In this document: piece by piece, positions 51,561-59,589 of the stretch
How the letters are laid out: each line of letters starts with the position of its first letter
Position numbering within the stretch: position 1 is the stretch's first letter
NCBI RefSeq assembly: GCF_021952865.1
Contig: NZ_CP040792.1
Span: 2,108,001-2,172,000 of the forward strand
Origin: Clavibacter californiensis
Lineage (GTDB): Bacteria > Actinomycetota > Actinomycetes > Actinomycetales > Microbacteriaceae
Direction: 5' to 3'
DNA length: 64,000 nucleotides
Translations under genes and position numbers: made by a program
The notes under the pieces: model-generated
Databases searched by the model: none
The model's input: the letters and a program-made list of their open reading frames with translations, nothing else
Told to the model about the DNA's origin: nothing

Positions 51561-53231
51561 ATGCACATCCTGGTCGCGCGGACGCCCTCCGGCGTCCGGC
51601 TGGTCGACCTCGACGCGACCGGGACCGTCACAGGGACCCGCGACGTCCCCTCCGCCGAGTGGCCCGCGGTGGCCGCCGCCCGCGAGCGGGACGCGCCCTC
51701 CCCGCGTTGGGTCTGGGACGACACGGCGTCGTGGGCCCGGAGCCTCATCGCCGCTGGCGTGCGCGTCGCGCGCTGCCACGACCTCCGGCTCTGTCATGCG
51801 ATCCTCCGGCTCTCGACGCAGACCGCCGACAGCGAGCTCGCGCGGCTGCCCGCCGGCCACTGGGACCGGGCTGCCCCGTCCGAGCGGGAGCCGTCCGCGT
51901 CCGCCACGCTCTTCGACGACCTCGACACCTCCGACGGCCGAACGTCGGACGAGCTGATCGCCGAGCTCCGCCTCCAGCTCGACGCGGTCGCGGCCAGCGC
52001 GGAGCCCGGCCGCCTGAGACTCCTCCTCGCGGCGGAGTCGGCGGGCGCCCTCGTGGCCGCGGAGATGTCCGCCGACGGGCTGCCCTGGGACACGGCCATC
52101 CACGACGCGCTCCTGGTCGACCTGCTCGGCGGACGGCCCGCGCACGGCGGAGCGCCTCCCGCGCTCCTGCGGCTCGCGGCGCGCATCCGGGAGATCCTCC
52201 GAGCGCCTGACCTCAACGTCGACAGCCCGCCCGACGTGCTCCGCGCCCTGCGCCGCGCCGGCATCGACGCCGCAAGCACCCGGCAGTGGGAGCTGCAGGA
52301 GATCGACCACCCCGTCATCGCGCCGCTGCTCGAGCACAAGAAGCTCTCCCGCCTGCTCACGGCCAACGGGTGGACATGGATGGAGACGTGGATCCGCGAC
52401 GGCCGCTTCCACCCCGAGTACGTGCCGGGCGGCGTCGTCACGGGGCGCTGGGCAGCCAGCGGCGGCGGAGCGCTGCAGCTGCCGCGGCAGATCCGGTCCG
52501 CCGTCCGCGCGGATCCCGGCTGGCGGCTCGTGGTGGCCGACGCCGCCCAGCTCGAGCCGCGCGTGCTCGCCGCGCTGGCGGAGGACCGCGCCATGGCCGA
52601 CGCGGGTCGCGGCACCGACCTCTACCAGGGCCTCGTCGACGCCGGCGTCGTGGACACCCGCGCGCACGCCAAGGTCGCGATGCTCGGCGCCATGTACGGC
52701 GCCACCTCCGGCGAGAGCGGGCGCCTGATGCCGCGGCTCGTCCGGGCATACCCGCGCGCAACCGGCTACGTGGAGCGCGCGGCGCGGGCGGGCGAGAGCG
52801 GGGCCGTCGTGAGCACCCGACTCGGCAGGTCCTCGCCGCCGCCAGGCGACGCGTGGGTCGACGTGCAGCAGATCGGCCGCGCGGGTGAGGCGTCCAGCTC
52901 CGACGCGGCACGTGCGCGCACGTCCGCCCGCGACCAGGGCCGGTTCACCCGCAACTTCGTCGTCCAGGGCAGCGCCGCCGAGTGGGCGCTCTGCTGGCTC
53001 GCCGGGCTCCGGCGCCGCCTCGCCGCGATGGAGCGGCCCGGATCCCGCCCGCACCTCGTCTTCTTCCTCCACGACGAGGTCATGGTGCACGCGCCGGACG
53101 ACCGCGTCGACGAGGTCCGCGTGGCCGTGTCCGAGGCCGCCGCGGAGGCCGGCCGTCTGCTGTTCGGCGACGCGCCCGTCGACTTCCCCGTCACGATCGC
53201 CGTGGTCGACGACTACGCGCAGGCGAAGTGA
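51561..53231 (+). CDS. Stand-alone PolA-type DNA polymerase (annotated in Actinobacteria as 3'-5' exonuclease/DNA polymerase)
   Basis: This 556-residue family A polymerase lacks the 5' nuclease domain of Pol I. Motif A is VVADAAQLEPRVLAAL (~325-340), motif B RAHAKVAMLGAMYG (~370-383), and motif C FLHDEVMVH (~500). Catalytic Asp and Glu are retained. In motif B the usual aromatic is replaced by Leu. The N-terminal ~190 residues occupy the exonuclease position but show no DxE metal motif, so proofreading activity is doubtful. It differs from the replicative-repair polA, which is not in the window. Confidence 0.88.
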   Translation: MHILVARTPSGVRLVDLDATGTVTGTRDVPSAEWPAVAAARERDAPSPRWVWDDTASWARSLIAAGVRVARCHDLRLCHAILRLSTQTADSELARLPAGHWDRAAPSEREPSASATLFDDLDTSDGRTSDELIAELRLQLDAVAASAEPGRLRLLLAAESAGALVAAEMSADGLPWDTAIHDALLVDLLGGRPAHGGAPPALLRLAARIREILRAPDLNVDSPPDVLRALRRAGIDAASTRQWELQEIDHPVIAPLLEHKKLSRLLTANGWTWMETWIRDGRFHPEYVPGGVVTGRWAASGGGALQLPRQIRSAVRADPGWRLVVADAAQLEPRVLAALAEDRAMADAGRGTDLYQGLVDAGVVDTRAHAKVAMLGAMYGATSGESGRLMPRLVRAYPRATGYVERAARAGESGAVVSTRLGRSSPPPGDAWVDVQQIGRAGEASSSDAARARTSARDQGRFTRNFVVQGSAAEWALCWLAGLRRRLAAMERPGSRPHLVFFLHDEVMVHAPDDRVDEVRVAVSEAAAEAGRLLFGDAPVDFPVTIAVVDDYAQAK

Positions 53232-53249
53232 GACGAGCCCGGACGTGAC

Positions 53250-53281
53250 GACGCCCGGTCCCTCGTGGGACCGGGCGTCGC
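53250..53281. terminator. 14-bp hairpin between convergent genes
   Basis: CGACGCCCGGTCCC (53250-53263) pairs with 53268-53281 around TCGT. It serves the polymerase gene on the plus strand and the 61-residue ORF on the minus strand. Confidence 0.7.
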
Positions 53282-53297
53282 TCGCAGGTGGGGAGGA

Positions 53298-53483
53298 TCA
53301 GCCGCCGGAGGCGACGTCGCCCGAGTGATCGTCGCCCTCGCCCGTGTTGCTGCCCGACCCGTCGGGGGTGGGTCCGTCCGAGCCGCTCTCGGTCGTGACC
53401 GAGGTGGAGGTCTCGACGTGCTCCTCGGTGTGCGTCGTCGTGCCGTCGTCGTCGGTCGAGGTGCTCTCGTGATCTGTGCTCAT
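53298..53483 (-). CDS. Acidic Ser/Thr-rich microprotein (61 aa)
   Basis: This 61-residue protein is almost entirely Ser, Thr, Asp, Glu, Gly and His. It has the repetitive stretch STDDDGTTTHTEEHVETST and lacks a hydrophobic core, so it is likely disordered. It has its own leaderless -10 box and the shared hairpin after its stop, which argues for a real gene. The function is unknown. Confidence 0.6.
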   Translation of the reverse strand: MSTDHESTSTDDDGTTTHTEEHVETSTSVTTESGSDGPTPDGSGSNTGEGDDHSGDVASGG

Positions 53484-53489
53484 GCCCCG

Positions 53490-53495
53490 AACGTA
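53490..53495 (-). promoter_or_regulatory. -10 box TACGTT, leaderless promoter of microprotein gene
   Basis: On the minus strand TACGTT is followed by CGGGGC (6 nt) and ATG 53483. Confidence 0.55.
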
Positions 53496-53567
53496 CGCTC
53501 GCGGTGCGCCACGGGGAACCCCGCCCGCCCGACGCGCTCCCGACTTGGCCGGCGCCCCCCTGGCCGC

Positions 53568-53573
53568 GAGGAT
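53568..53573 (+). promoter_or_regulatory. -10 box GAGGAT, leaderless promoter of DUF1684 gene
   Basis: GAGGAT is followed by GGGTCC (6 nt) and ATG 53580. GAGGAT is a weaker match to TANNNT; GAGG could instead serve as an RBS, so this one is uncertain. Confidence 0.4.
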
Positions 53574-53579
53574 GGGTCC

Positions 53580-54431
53580 ATGACCGATCCCGCCACCGCC
53601 GCCCCCGCTCCCACCGACCCGGCGGAGGTGCTCGCCGTCTACCGCTCGCGACGCGAGCAGATGGTGGTCCTGCCCCAGGGCAACCTGGCCCTCGTCAACA
53701 CGCAGTGGATCTCCCACGACGCCGCGCCGCAGCCCGTCTACGGGATCCCCGGCACCTGGGCGCCGCTCGAGCCCGGCGTCTCCGGCCTCCGGGTGCGCGC
53801 GACCGCGTCGGACGGCCTGCACGTCGACGGCGTCCTCGTCGACGGCGAGGCGATCGTGCGCGGCCGCGACGACCCGCGGCCGTCCTCCGTCGTCGCCAGC
53901 GACACCGTGTCGGCGTTCGTCATCGCGAGCGAGGAGGGGACGTACGCGCTCCGCGTCTGGGACGCGCAGTCCGACGCGATCCGCGACTTCGGCGGCATCG
54001 ACGCCTTCCCCTACTCCGAGGAGTGGGTCGTCACGGCCGACTTCACGCCCATCGAGGGCGGCCGCGCGATGGGCTTCGAGCACCTCAAGGACGACGGCGC
54101 CACCAAGGACAAGGTCGTGCCCGGCGAGATCACGTTCACCAAGGACGGGGTCGACTACTCGCTGGCCGCCTTCCGCGAGGGCCGCGCGCTCCTGCTGGTC
54201 TTCTCGGACGCCACGAGCGGCGAGTCCACGTACGGCGTGGGCCGCTTCCTCATGGTCGCGCCGTCGCCGGACGGCACGATCACGCTCGACTTCAACCGCG
54301 CCTACCTGCCCCCGTGCGCGTTCAGCTACAACTTCAACTGCCCGATGCCGCCCAAGCAGAACCGCTTCGCCGTGCCCATCGAGGCGGGGGAGAAGAACGT
54401 GCTCGCGAAGGGCGGCGGCCTCCTGCACTAG
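53580..54431 (+). CDS. DUF1684 domain-containing protein
   Basis: This 283-residue protein carries the DUF1684 signature, with YGVGRFLMV near residue 219 and DFNRAYLPPCAFSYNFNCPM near 239, then PPKQNRFAVPIEAGEK. Family function is unknown; the fold is predicted to be beta-rich. It converges with the PadR gene with a single base between stops. Confidence 0.9.
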   Translation: MTDPATAAPAPTDPAEVLAVYRSRREQMVVLPQGNLALVNTQWISHDAAPQPVYGIPGTWAPLEPGVSGLRVRATASDGLHVDGVLVDGEAIVRGRDDPRPSSVVASDTVSAFVIASEEGTYALRVWDAQSDAIRDFGGIDAFPYSEEWVVTADFTPIEGGRAMGFEHLKDDGATKDKVVPGEITFTKDGVDYSLAAFREGRALLLVFSDATSGESTYGVGRFLMVAPSPDGTITLDFNRAYLPPCAFSYNFNCPMPPKQNRFAVPIEAGEKNVLAKGGGLLH

Positions 54432-54432
54432 G

Positions 54433-55035
54433 TCAGTGCGCGGATCCGCCCGGGTGGCGCGCGGGACGTCCTCGGCGGGGCGCCTCGGCCAGTCCGGCGG
54501 GTCCCGCGCCCGTCGCGCGGGCGTCCCCGATGCGGCGCTCGGCCGCGTCGAGGAATGTCAGCCGGGCGGCCACCTGCGCCTCCTGCGCATCCACCGCGAG
54601 CAGGCGCGCGATCGCGACCTCGCCGACGTCCGCCTCGAGCTCCGAGCGGATCCGCGCGAGCTCGGCCGCTTCGGTCAGCGAGCCCTCCCGCTGGGCCCGC
54701 ACGACCTCGAGGGCGTCGCCCGAGGGGAGCGACAGCGCGAGCGCGACCTTCACCGGCAGCTCGTCGCGAGCCCCGACGGGGCTGACGGTCGACGCCAGCC
54801 ACGCCTCGACCTCCGCGTCCCCGGCCCGGGTGATCGTGTACGGCACGTGACCCGCCTCGTCCGTGGCGCCCTTGACGACCATGCCGTCGCGCTCCAGCCG
54901 GTCGAGGGTGTTGTAGATCTGGCCGACGTTGAGGGGCGCTGAGGTGCCCGTCCGTCGTGAGAACTCGGTCCGCAGCTGGTAGCCGTAGCAGGTGCCCTCC
55001 GTGAGGATGGCGAGGAGCGCGTGCCGCACCGACAT
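54433..55035 (-). CDS. PadR family transcriptional regulator
   Basis: This 200-residue regulator has the PadR winged-helix domain at residues 1-75 (VRHALLAILTEGTCYGYQLR, then NVGQIYNTLDRLERDGMV as recognition helix and wing). A helical C-terminal domain for dimerisation follows (~90-180). ATG 55035 has RBS GGGAGACGGGG. The frame is open upstream, but that extension spans the predicted promoter. A palindrome at 55082-55096 next to its -10 box suggests autorepression. No target transporter adjoins it. Confidence 0.9.
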   Translation of the reverse strand: MSVRHALLAILTEGTCYGYQLRTEFSRRTGTSAPLNVGQIYNTLDRLERDGMVVKGATDEAGHVPYTITRAGDAEVEAWLASTVSPVGARDELPVKVALALSLPSGDALEVVRAQREGSLTEAAELARIRSELEADVGEVAIARLLAVDAQEAQVAARLTFLDAAERRIGDARATGAGPAGLAEAPRRGRPARHPGGSAH

Positions 55036-55074
55036 GCCCGCCCCGTCTCCCGGCCACGGCTGGCCGACACCTGG

Positions 55075-55080
55075 AGCATA
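55075..55080 (-). promoter_or_regulatory. -10 box TATGCT of padR gene
   Basis: On the minus strand TATGCT is one base downstream of the palindromic operator at 55082-55096 and about 40 nt before the start codon. Confidence 0.55.
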
Positions 55081-55081
55081 G

Positions 55082-55096
55082 GCATTCCCGGAATGC
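55082..55096. promoter_or_regulatory. Candidate PadR operator, inverted repeat GCATTCC-N-GGAATGC
   Basis: A perfect 7-bp inverted repeat with one central base lies in the -35/-10 spacer of the padR promoter. PadR proteins commonly bind short palindromes overlapping their own promoter and repress it. Confidence 0.6.
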
Positions 55097-55164
55097 ATCG
55101 CGGTCGGACCCGCCGCATCCGCGGAAGCGCGCGCGAACCCGCTGCGGCGCGTCGTCACCCGCAT

Positions 55165-55194
55165 GTTGCCCGCGCACAGGATCACCCGCCATGA
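55165..55194 (+). promoter_or_regulatory. Promoter (TTGCCC - 18 bp - CATGAT) of DUF3145 gene
   Basis: TTGCCC (55165-55170) and CATGAT (55189-55194) are separated by 18 bp, near the sigma-70/HrdB optimum. Transcription would start near 55201, leaving a ~95-nt leader before ATG 55298. Confidence 0.45.
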
Positions 55195-55297
55195 TGGGAC
55201 CCGTCGGCGCTCGCGCCGGCCGCACCGGCAGGTGTGGAGCTCGTCCATCGCACGCAGATCGTTGGGGAAGACGCATCTGATCGGATGGAGGAGACCC

Positions 55298-55816
55298 ATG
55301 GAAGCACCCGTCGCCAACTCAAGACCGGCTCGAGGAGTGCTCTACGTGCACTCCTCCCCTCGCGCGCTCTGCCCCCATGTCGAATGGGCCGCCGGTCGTG
55401 CGCTCGGTCACGCCGTGAACTTCACGTGGGACCCGCAGCCCGTGCTGAAGGGCGCCATGCGCGCGGAGTACTACTGGGAGGGCCCGGAGGGATCCGGCGC
55501 CGCCATCGCCAGCGGCCTCCGCGGCTGGGAGCACCTGCGCTACGAGGTCACCGAGGACGCCGGACCCGGCCGCGACGGCGGACGCTGGATGCACACTCCC
55601 GACCTCGGCGTCTTCTTCGCCCAGACCGACACGGCCGGCAACACCGTCATCCCCGAGGACCGCATCCGCTACGCCCTCGACGTCGCGGGATCCAACACGC
55701 TGGAGCTCCACCGCGAGCTCCGCCTCGCCATGGGCCAGGCCTGGGACGACGAGCTGGAGGCGTTCCGCCACGCGAGCGACTTCAGCCCCGTCGTCTGGCT
55801 GCACAAGGTCGGCTGA
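55298..55816 (+). CDS. DUF3145 family protein
   Basis: This 172-residue protein of an actinobacterial conserved family has GVLYVHSSPRALCPHVEWA near residues 13-31, FTWDPQPV and GSGAAIASGLRGWEHLRYEV. The function is unknown. ATG 55298 has RBS GGAGGAG at 55286-55292. It is followed by a bidirectional terminator and the convergent fab genes. Confidence 0.9.
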   Translation: MEAPVANSRPARGVLYVHSSPRALCPHVEWAAGRALGHAVNFTWDPQPVLKGAMRAEYYWEGPEGSGAAIASGLRGWEHLRYEVTEDAGPGRDGGRWMHTPDLGVFFAQTDTAGNTVIPEDRIRYALDVAGSNTLELHRELRLAMGQAWDDELEAFRHASDFSPVVWLHKVG

Positions 55817-55862
55817 CCCGCACCCCGCCGGGCGCGCGGCTCCTCCCCGCCCGCCCCGCGAT

Positions 55863-55894
55863 GAGAGGCCCCGACCATCCGGTCGGGGCCTCTC
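55863..55894. terminator. 14-bp hairpin between DUF3145 gene and fabF
   Basis: GAGAGGCCCCGACC (55863-55876) pairs perfectly with 55881-55894 around ATCC. It ends the fab operon on the minus strand and the DUF3145 gene on the plus strand. Confidence 0.75.
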
Positions 55895-55907
55895 GTCGTG
55901 GGTGCCG

Positions 55908-57149
55908 CTAGACGCTGCGGAAGGCGATGACCGCGTTGTGCCCGCCGAAGCCGAACGAGTTGCTGATCGCGAGCAGGTCGCCGTCGCCCAGCGGCCGGGG
56001 CGACGTCACCACGTCGAGCGGGATGTCGGGGTCCTGCTCCGTGAGGTTGATCGTCGGGGGAGCGGTGCGCTCCGCCAGCGCCTTCACGGTGAAGACCGCC
56101 TCGATGGCGCCCGCCCCGCCGAGGAGGTGGCCCGTCGACGCCTTCGTGGCGCTCACCGGGATCCCGTGCACGGCGTCGCCGAACACCCGCTCGAGTGCCT
56201 TGTACTCGGCGATGTCGCCGACGGGCGTGCTCGTCGCGTGCACGTTGATGTGCGACACGTCGGATCGCGAGTATCCCGCGCCCTCGATGGTCTGGATCAT
56301 GGCGCGCGCGGCGGCCGTGCCCTCGGGGTCCGGGGCCGTGATGTGGAACGCGTCGCTCGTGACCGCGCCGCCCACGAGCTCGGCGTAGATGCGGGCGCCG
56401 CGTGCCTTCGCGTGCTCCTCTGTCTCGAGGACGAGGGCGGCTCCGCCCTCGCCGAGCACGAAGCCGTCGCGCGCGATGTCGTAGGGACGCGACGCGCGCG
56501 TGGGGTCGTCGTTCCTCTTCGAGAGCGCCTGCATCGCGGCGAACGACGCGATGGGCAGCGGGTGGATGGAGGCCTCGGATCCGCCGGCGACGATGATGTC
56601 CGCACGGCCGGCCTGGAGGTGCTCGTAGGCGCTCGCGATGGACTCGGTGCTGGAGGCGCACGCGGAGACGACGGTCTGGATGCCGGCGCGCGCGCCGAGA
56701 TCCATGCCGACCGCGGCCGCGGGGCCGTTGGGCATGAGCATCGGGACCGTCATGGGGAGGACCCGGCGGGGGCCCTTCTCACGGAGGGTGTCCCAGGCGT
56801 CGAGGAGCGTCCACACTCCGCCGATGCCGGTCGCCCAATCCACGGCGAACCGCAGCGGGTCGACCTCGGGGGAGCCGGCGTCGGCCCACGCCTCGCGCGC
56901 GGCCGTGAGCGCGAACTGGCTCGACGGGTCGAGGCGCTTGGTCTCGATGCGCTGCATGACCTCGGAGGACGGCACCTTGGCCTGGCCGGCGAAGGTGACG
57001 GGGATCTCCCACTTGGCGACCCAGTCCTGCTCGAGGGTGCTGATGCCCGACTCACCGCGGAGGAGCGCCTGCCAGGTGTCCTCGGCGGTGCCGCCGAGCG
57101 GAGACGTCGCGCCGATGCCGGTGACGACGATCTTCTTGGGGGTGGTCAT
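55908..57149 (-). CDS. fabF: 3-oxoacyl-ACP synthase II
   Basis: This condensing enzyme elongates acyl-ACP. The 413-residue thiolase-fold protein has the catalytic Cys in VVSACASSTESIA (near residue 166), His in NVHATSTPVGD (~303) and a second His in KASTGHLLGGAGAIE (~338). FGFGGHNAVIAF closes the protein. It is the last gene of the fabD-fabH-acpP-fabF group; no fabG is present in the group. Confidence 0.96.
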   Translation of the reverse strand: MTTPKKIVVTGIGATSPLGGTAEDTWQALLRGESGISTLEQDWVAKWEIPVTFAGQAKVPSSEVMQRIETKRLDPSSQFALTAAREAWADAGSPEVDPLRFAVDWATGIGGVWTLLDAWDTLREKGPRRVLPMTVPMLMPNGPAAAVGMDLGARAGIQTVVSACASSTESIASAYEHLQAGRADIIVAGGSEASIHPLPIASFAAMQALSKRNDDPTRASRPYDIARDGFVLGEGGAALVLETEEHAKARGARIYAELVGGAVTSDAFHITAPDPEGTAAARAMIQTIEGAGYSRSDVSHINVHATSTPVGDIAEYKALERVFGDAVHGIPVSATKASTGHLLGGAGAIEAVFTVKALAERTAPPTINLTEQDPDIPLDVVTSPRPLGDGDLLAISNSFGFGGHNAVIAFRSV

Positions 57150-57228
57150 GCGTGGCGTCTCCTCGACGTCGGGAACAGGGGAGGGAGATGGCCGGCCCCG
57201 TGATCGGGACCGGCCATGCTCCGCGCGG

Positions 57229-57477
57229 TCAGGACTGCGCGTTGGTGATGAACGTGACCGCGTCGCCGACGGTCTTGAGGTTCTTGACTTCCTCGTCGGG
57301 GATCTTGACGTCGAACTTCTCCTCGGCGTTGACGACGATCGTCATCATCGAGATCGAGTCGATGTCCAGGTCGTCGGTGAACGACTTGTCCATCTCGACG
57401 GTGTCGGTGGCGATCCCGGTCTCGTCGTTGACGAGCTCGGCCAGGCCGGCCAGGACTTCTTCGGTGGACAGTGCCAT
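57229..57477 (-). CDS. acpP: Acyl carrier protein
   Basis: This 82-residue carrier has the phosphopantetheine attachment site in DDLDIDSISMMTIV (Ser near residue 41). DSI in place of the usual DSL is normal for actinobacterial ACPs. It shuttles fatty-acyl intermediates between FabH, FabF and other enzymes. It lies between fabH and fabF with gaps of 53 and 79 bp. Confidence 0.96.
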   Translation of the reverse strand: MALSTEEVLAGLAELVNDETGIATDTVEMDKSFTDDLDIDSISMMTIVVNAEEKFDVKIPDEEVKNLKTVGDAVTFITNAQS

Positions 57478-57530
57478 GTGTATCTCCTCGTGGTTCGTGA
57501 TGACCGGAACAGCTTATGGGGCGGTGGGGC

Positions 57531-58544
57531 TCAGGGCAGGACGACGACCTGCGCGCCGAAGACGAGTCCCGCGCCGAAGCCGATCTGCAGGGCGAGGCCG
57601 CCCGAGAGCGACGGGTCCTCCTCGAGCAGGCGGTGGGTGGCGAGCGGGATCGACGCGGCGGAGGTGTTGCCCGTGGTGGCGATGTCGCGTGCGATGGCGA
57701 CGGACTCGGGGAGGCCGAGCTGCTTCGCGAACTCGTCGACGATGCGCATGTTGGCCTGGTGGGGGATGAAGGCGGCGAGCTGCTCCGGGGTGACGCCCGC
57801 GCGGTCGAGCGCCTCCTTGGCGACCTTGACCATCTCCCAGACCGCCCAACGGAAGACCTTCTGGCCGTCCTGGCGGAGCGTGGGCCACGCGGATCCGTCG
57901 CGCATGCTCTTCAGGGTGCCGCTCATGCCGACCGCGTCCCAGTTGGAGCCGTCCGAGCCCCACACTGTGGGGGAGATGCCGGGGGTGTCGCTCGGGCCGA
58001 CGATCGCTGCGCCTGCGCCGTCGCCGAGCAGGAACGAGATGGAGCGGTCGGTCGGGTCGACGATGTCGGACAGCTTCTCCGCGCCGACGACGAGGACGTA
58101 CTCCGCGAGGCCCGACCGGATGAAGGAGTCGGCCTGCGCGATGCCGTAGGTGTACCCGGCGCAGGCGGCCGAGATGTCGTAGGCCGGCGCGGGGTTCGCA
58201 CCGATGCGGTCGGCCAGGAGCGCGGCCATCGACGGCGTCTGCACCGTGTTGCTCACGGTGCTGACGAGGACGATGCCGATCTGCTCCGGACGGATGCCGG
58301 CCTTCGCTATCGCCTCGAGCGACGCCGTGGTCGCGAGGTCGACCGCGTCGACGTCGGCGCCCGCGCGCTTGCGGGTGATGATGCCTGTGCGCTGGCGGAT
58401 CCACTCGTCGGACGAGTCGATCGGGCCGACGAGATCGTCGTTCGGCACGTCGAGCTCGCCGCGGGCGGCGCCGAGGCCCCAGATGCGGGTGAAGCGCGCG
58501 ACCACGGGCGCGGTCCGGATGGTGGGGCGGGGCTGGTCGGTCAT
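57531..58544 (-). CDS. fabH: 3-oxoacyl-ACP synthase III
   Basis: FabH starts fatty-acid synthesis by condensing an acyl-CoA primer with malonyl-ACP; branched primers from Ile, Leu and Val are expected in this group. The 337-residue protein has Cys in DISAACAGYTYGIAQ (~125), His in IPHQANMRI (~260) and Asn in TTGNTSAASIPLA (~291). ATG 58544 is close behind fabD (30-bp gap). Confidence 0.96.
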   Translation of the reverse strand: MTDQPRPTIRTAPVVARFTRIWGLGAARGELDVPNDDLVGPIDSSDEWIRQRTGIITRKRAGADVDAVDLATTASLEAIAKAGIRPEQIGIVLVSTVSNTVQTPSMAALLADRIGANPAPAYDISAACAGYTYGIAQADSFIRSGLAEYVLVVGAEKLSDIVDPTDRSISFLLGDGAGAAIVGPSDTPGISPTVWGSDGSNWDAVGMSGTLKSMRDGSAWPTLRQDGQKVFRWAVWEMVKVAKEALDRAGVTPEQLAAFIPHQANMRIVDEFAKQLGLPESVAIARDIATTGNTSAASIPLATHRLLEEDPSLSGGLALQIGFGAGLVFGAQVVVLP

Positions 58545-58574
58545 GGGTGCCTGTTCGGTGTCGGTGAGGCGGGA

Positions 58575-59495
58575 TCAGGCGTGCGCGTCGAGCATGTCGA
58601 TCGCCGCCGGGAGGTCGTCGGGTGTGGAGAGCGCCAGCGTGGGCAGGCCCTTGAGGCCGCGCTTGGCGAGGCCGGTGAGCGCTCCGGCGGGGGCGACCTC
58701 GATGAGTCCGGTGACGCCCGCGGCCGCGAAGGCCTCCATGCAGAGGTCCCAGCGCACGGGGCTCGCGACCTGGCCCACGATGAGGTCGAGGTACGCGGCG
58801 CCGGACTCGACGCGGCTGCCGTCGCGGTTGGTCCAGACGGGGAAGCGCGGGTCGCGGGGCGCGAGCGGCGCCACGGCGGCGCGCAGGGCGTCGACCGCGG
58901 GAGCCATGTGGTGCGTGTGGAACGCGCCGGCGACCTGGAGCGGGATGACCCGCGTCCCGCGGAGCGGCTCGGCCTGCAGCGCGGCGAGGGCTTCGGGCGC
59001 CCCGGCGACGACGATCTGGCCGCCGCCGTTGAAGTTGGCGGGCTCGAGGTCGAGCTCGGCGAGCCGCGCGAGGACGGCGTCCTGGTCGCCACCGACTACC
59101 GCGCTCATCCCCGTGCGGGTGATCGCGGCGGCCTCCGCCATCGCGTCGCCGCGGGTGCGCACGACGCGCATCGCCTCGTCGTCCGTCAGGATGCCCGCGC
59201 CCGCCGCAGCCGTGATCTCGCCGACCGAATGGCCGGCGATTCCGGCGACGTAGGCGTCACGACCATCAGCGAGGAGGGCGTGCAGGGCGACGATGCCGGC
59301 GGCCACGATGAGCGGCTGCGCTACGGCGGTGTCGCGGATGGTGTCGGCGTCCGATGTCGTGCCATGGGTCACGAGGTCGAGGCCCGCCGCGTCGCCCAGC
59401 TCGCCCAACCGCCGCGCGTGCTCGGGGTGCTCGAGCCAGGACGAGAGGAAGCCCGGCTTCTGGGAACCCTGGCCGGGGCAGACGACGATGATCAT
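58575..59495 (-). CDS. fabD: Malonyl-CoA:ACP transacylase
   Basis: FabD loads malonate onto ACP. The 306-residue protein starts IIVVCPGQGSQKPGFL and has the catalytic Ser in GIAGHSVGEITAA (~89) and His in GAFHTHHMAPA (~198). ATG 59495 is chosen because the core beta-strand starts there; the frame is open further upstream. The 94-bp gap to fasR may hold its promoter, but no clear -10 box was found. Confidence 0.95.
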   Translation of the reverse strand: MIIVVCPGQGSQKPGFLSSWLEHPEHARRLGELGDAAGLDLVTHGTTSDADTIRDTAVAQPLIVAAGIVALHALLADGRDAYVAGIAGHSVGEITAAAGAGILTDDEAMRVVRTRGDAMAEAAAITRTGMSAVVGGDQDAVLARLAELDLEPANFNGGGQIVVAGAPEALAALQAEPLRGTRVIPLQVAGAFHTHHMAPAVDALRAAVAPLAPRDPRFPVWTNRDGSRVESGAAYLDLIVGQVASPVRWDLCMEAFAAAGVTGLIEVAPAGALTGLAKRGLKGLPTLALSTPDDLPAAIDMLDAHA

Positions 59496-59589
59496 CCGTC
59501 CATCCTCCCGTCCGCTGCGAGATGCATCGGAGTCGACATCCGACAGAGGATCCGCCACGACATTGTGCCGATGCCACACGCCGCGTGGG

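Noticed and set aside
59528-59544. FasR operator: inverted repeat TCGGA-N7-TCCGA before fabD
   Set aside because: Arms of only 5 bp are expected by chance in G+C-rich DNA; no known FasR site was recognised with confidence.
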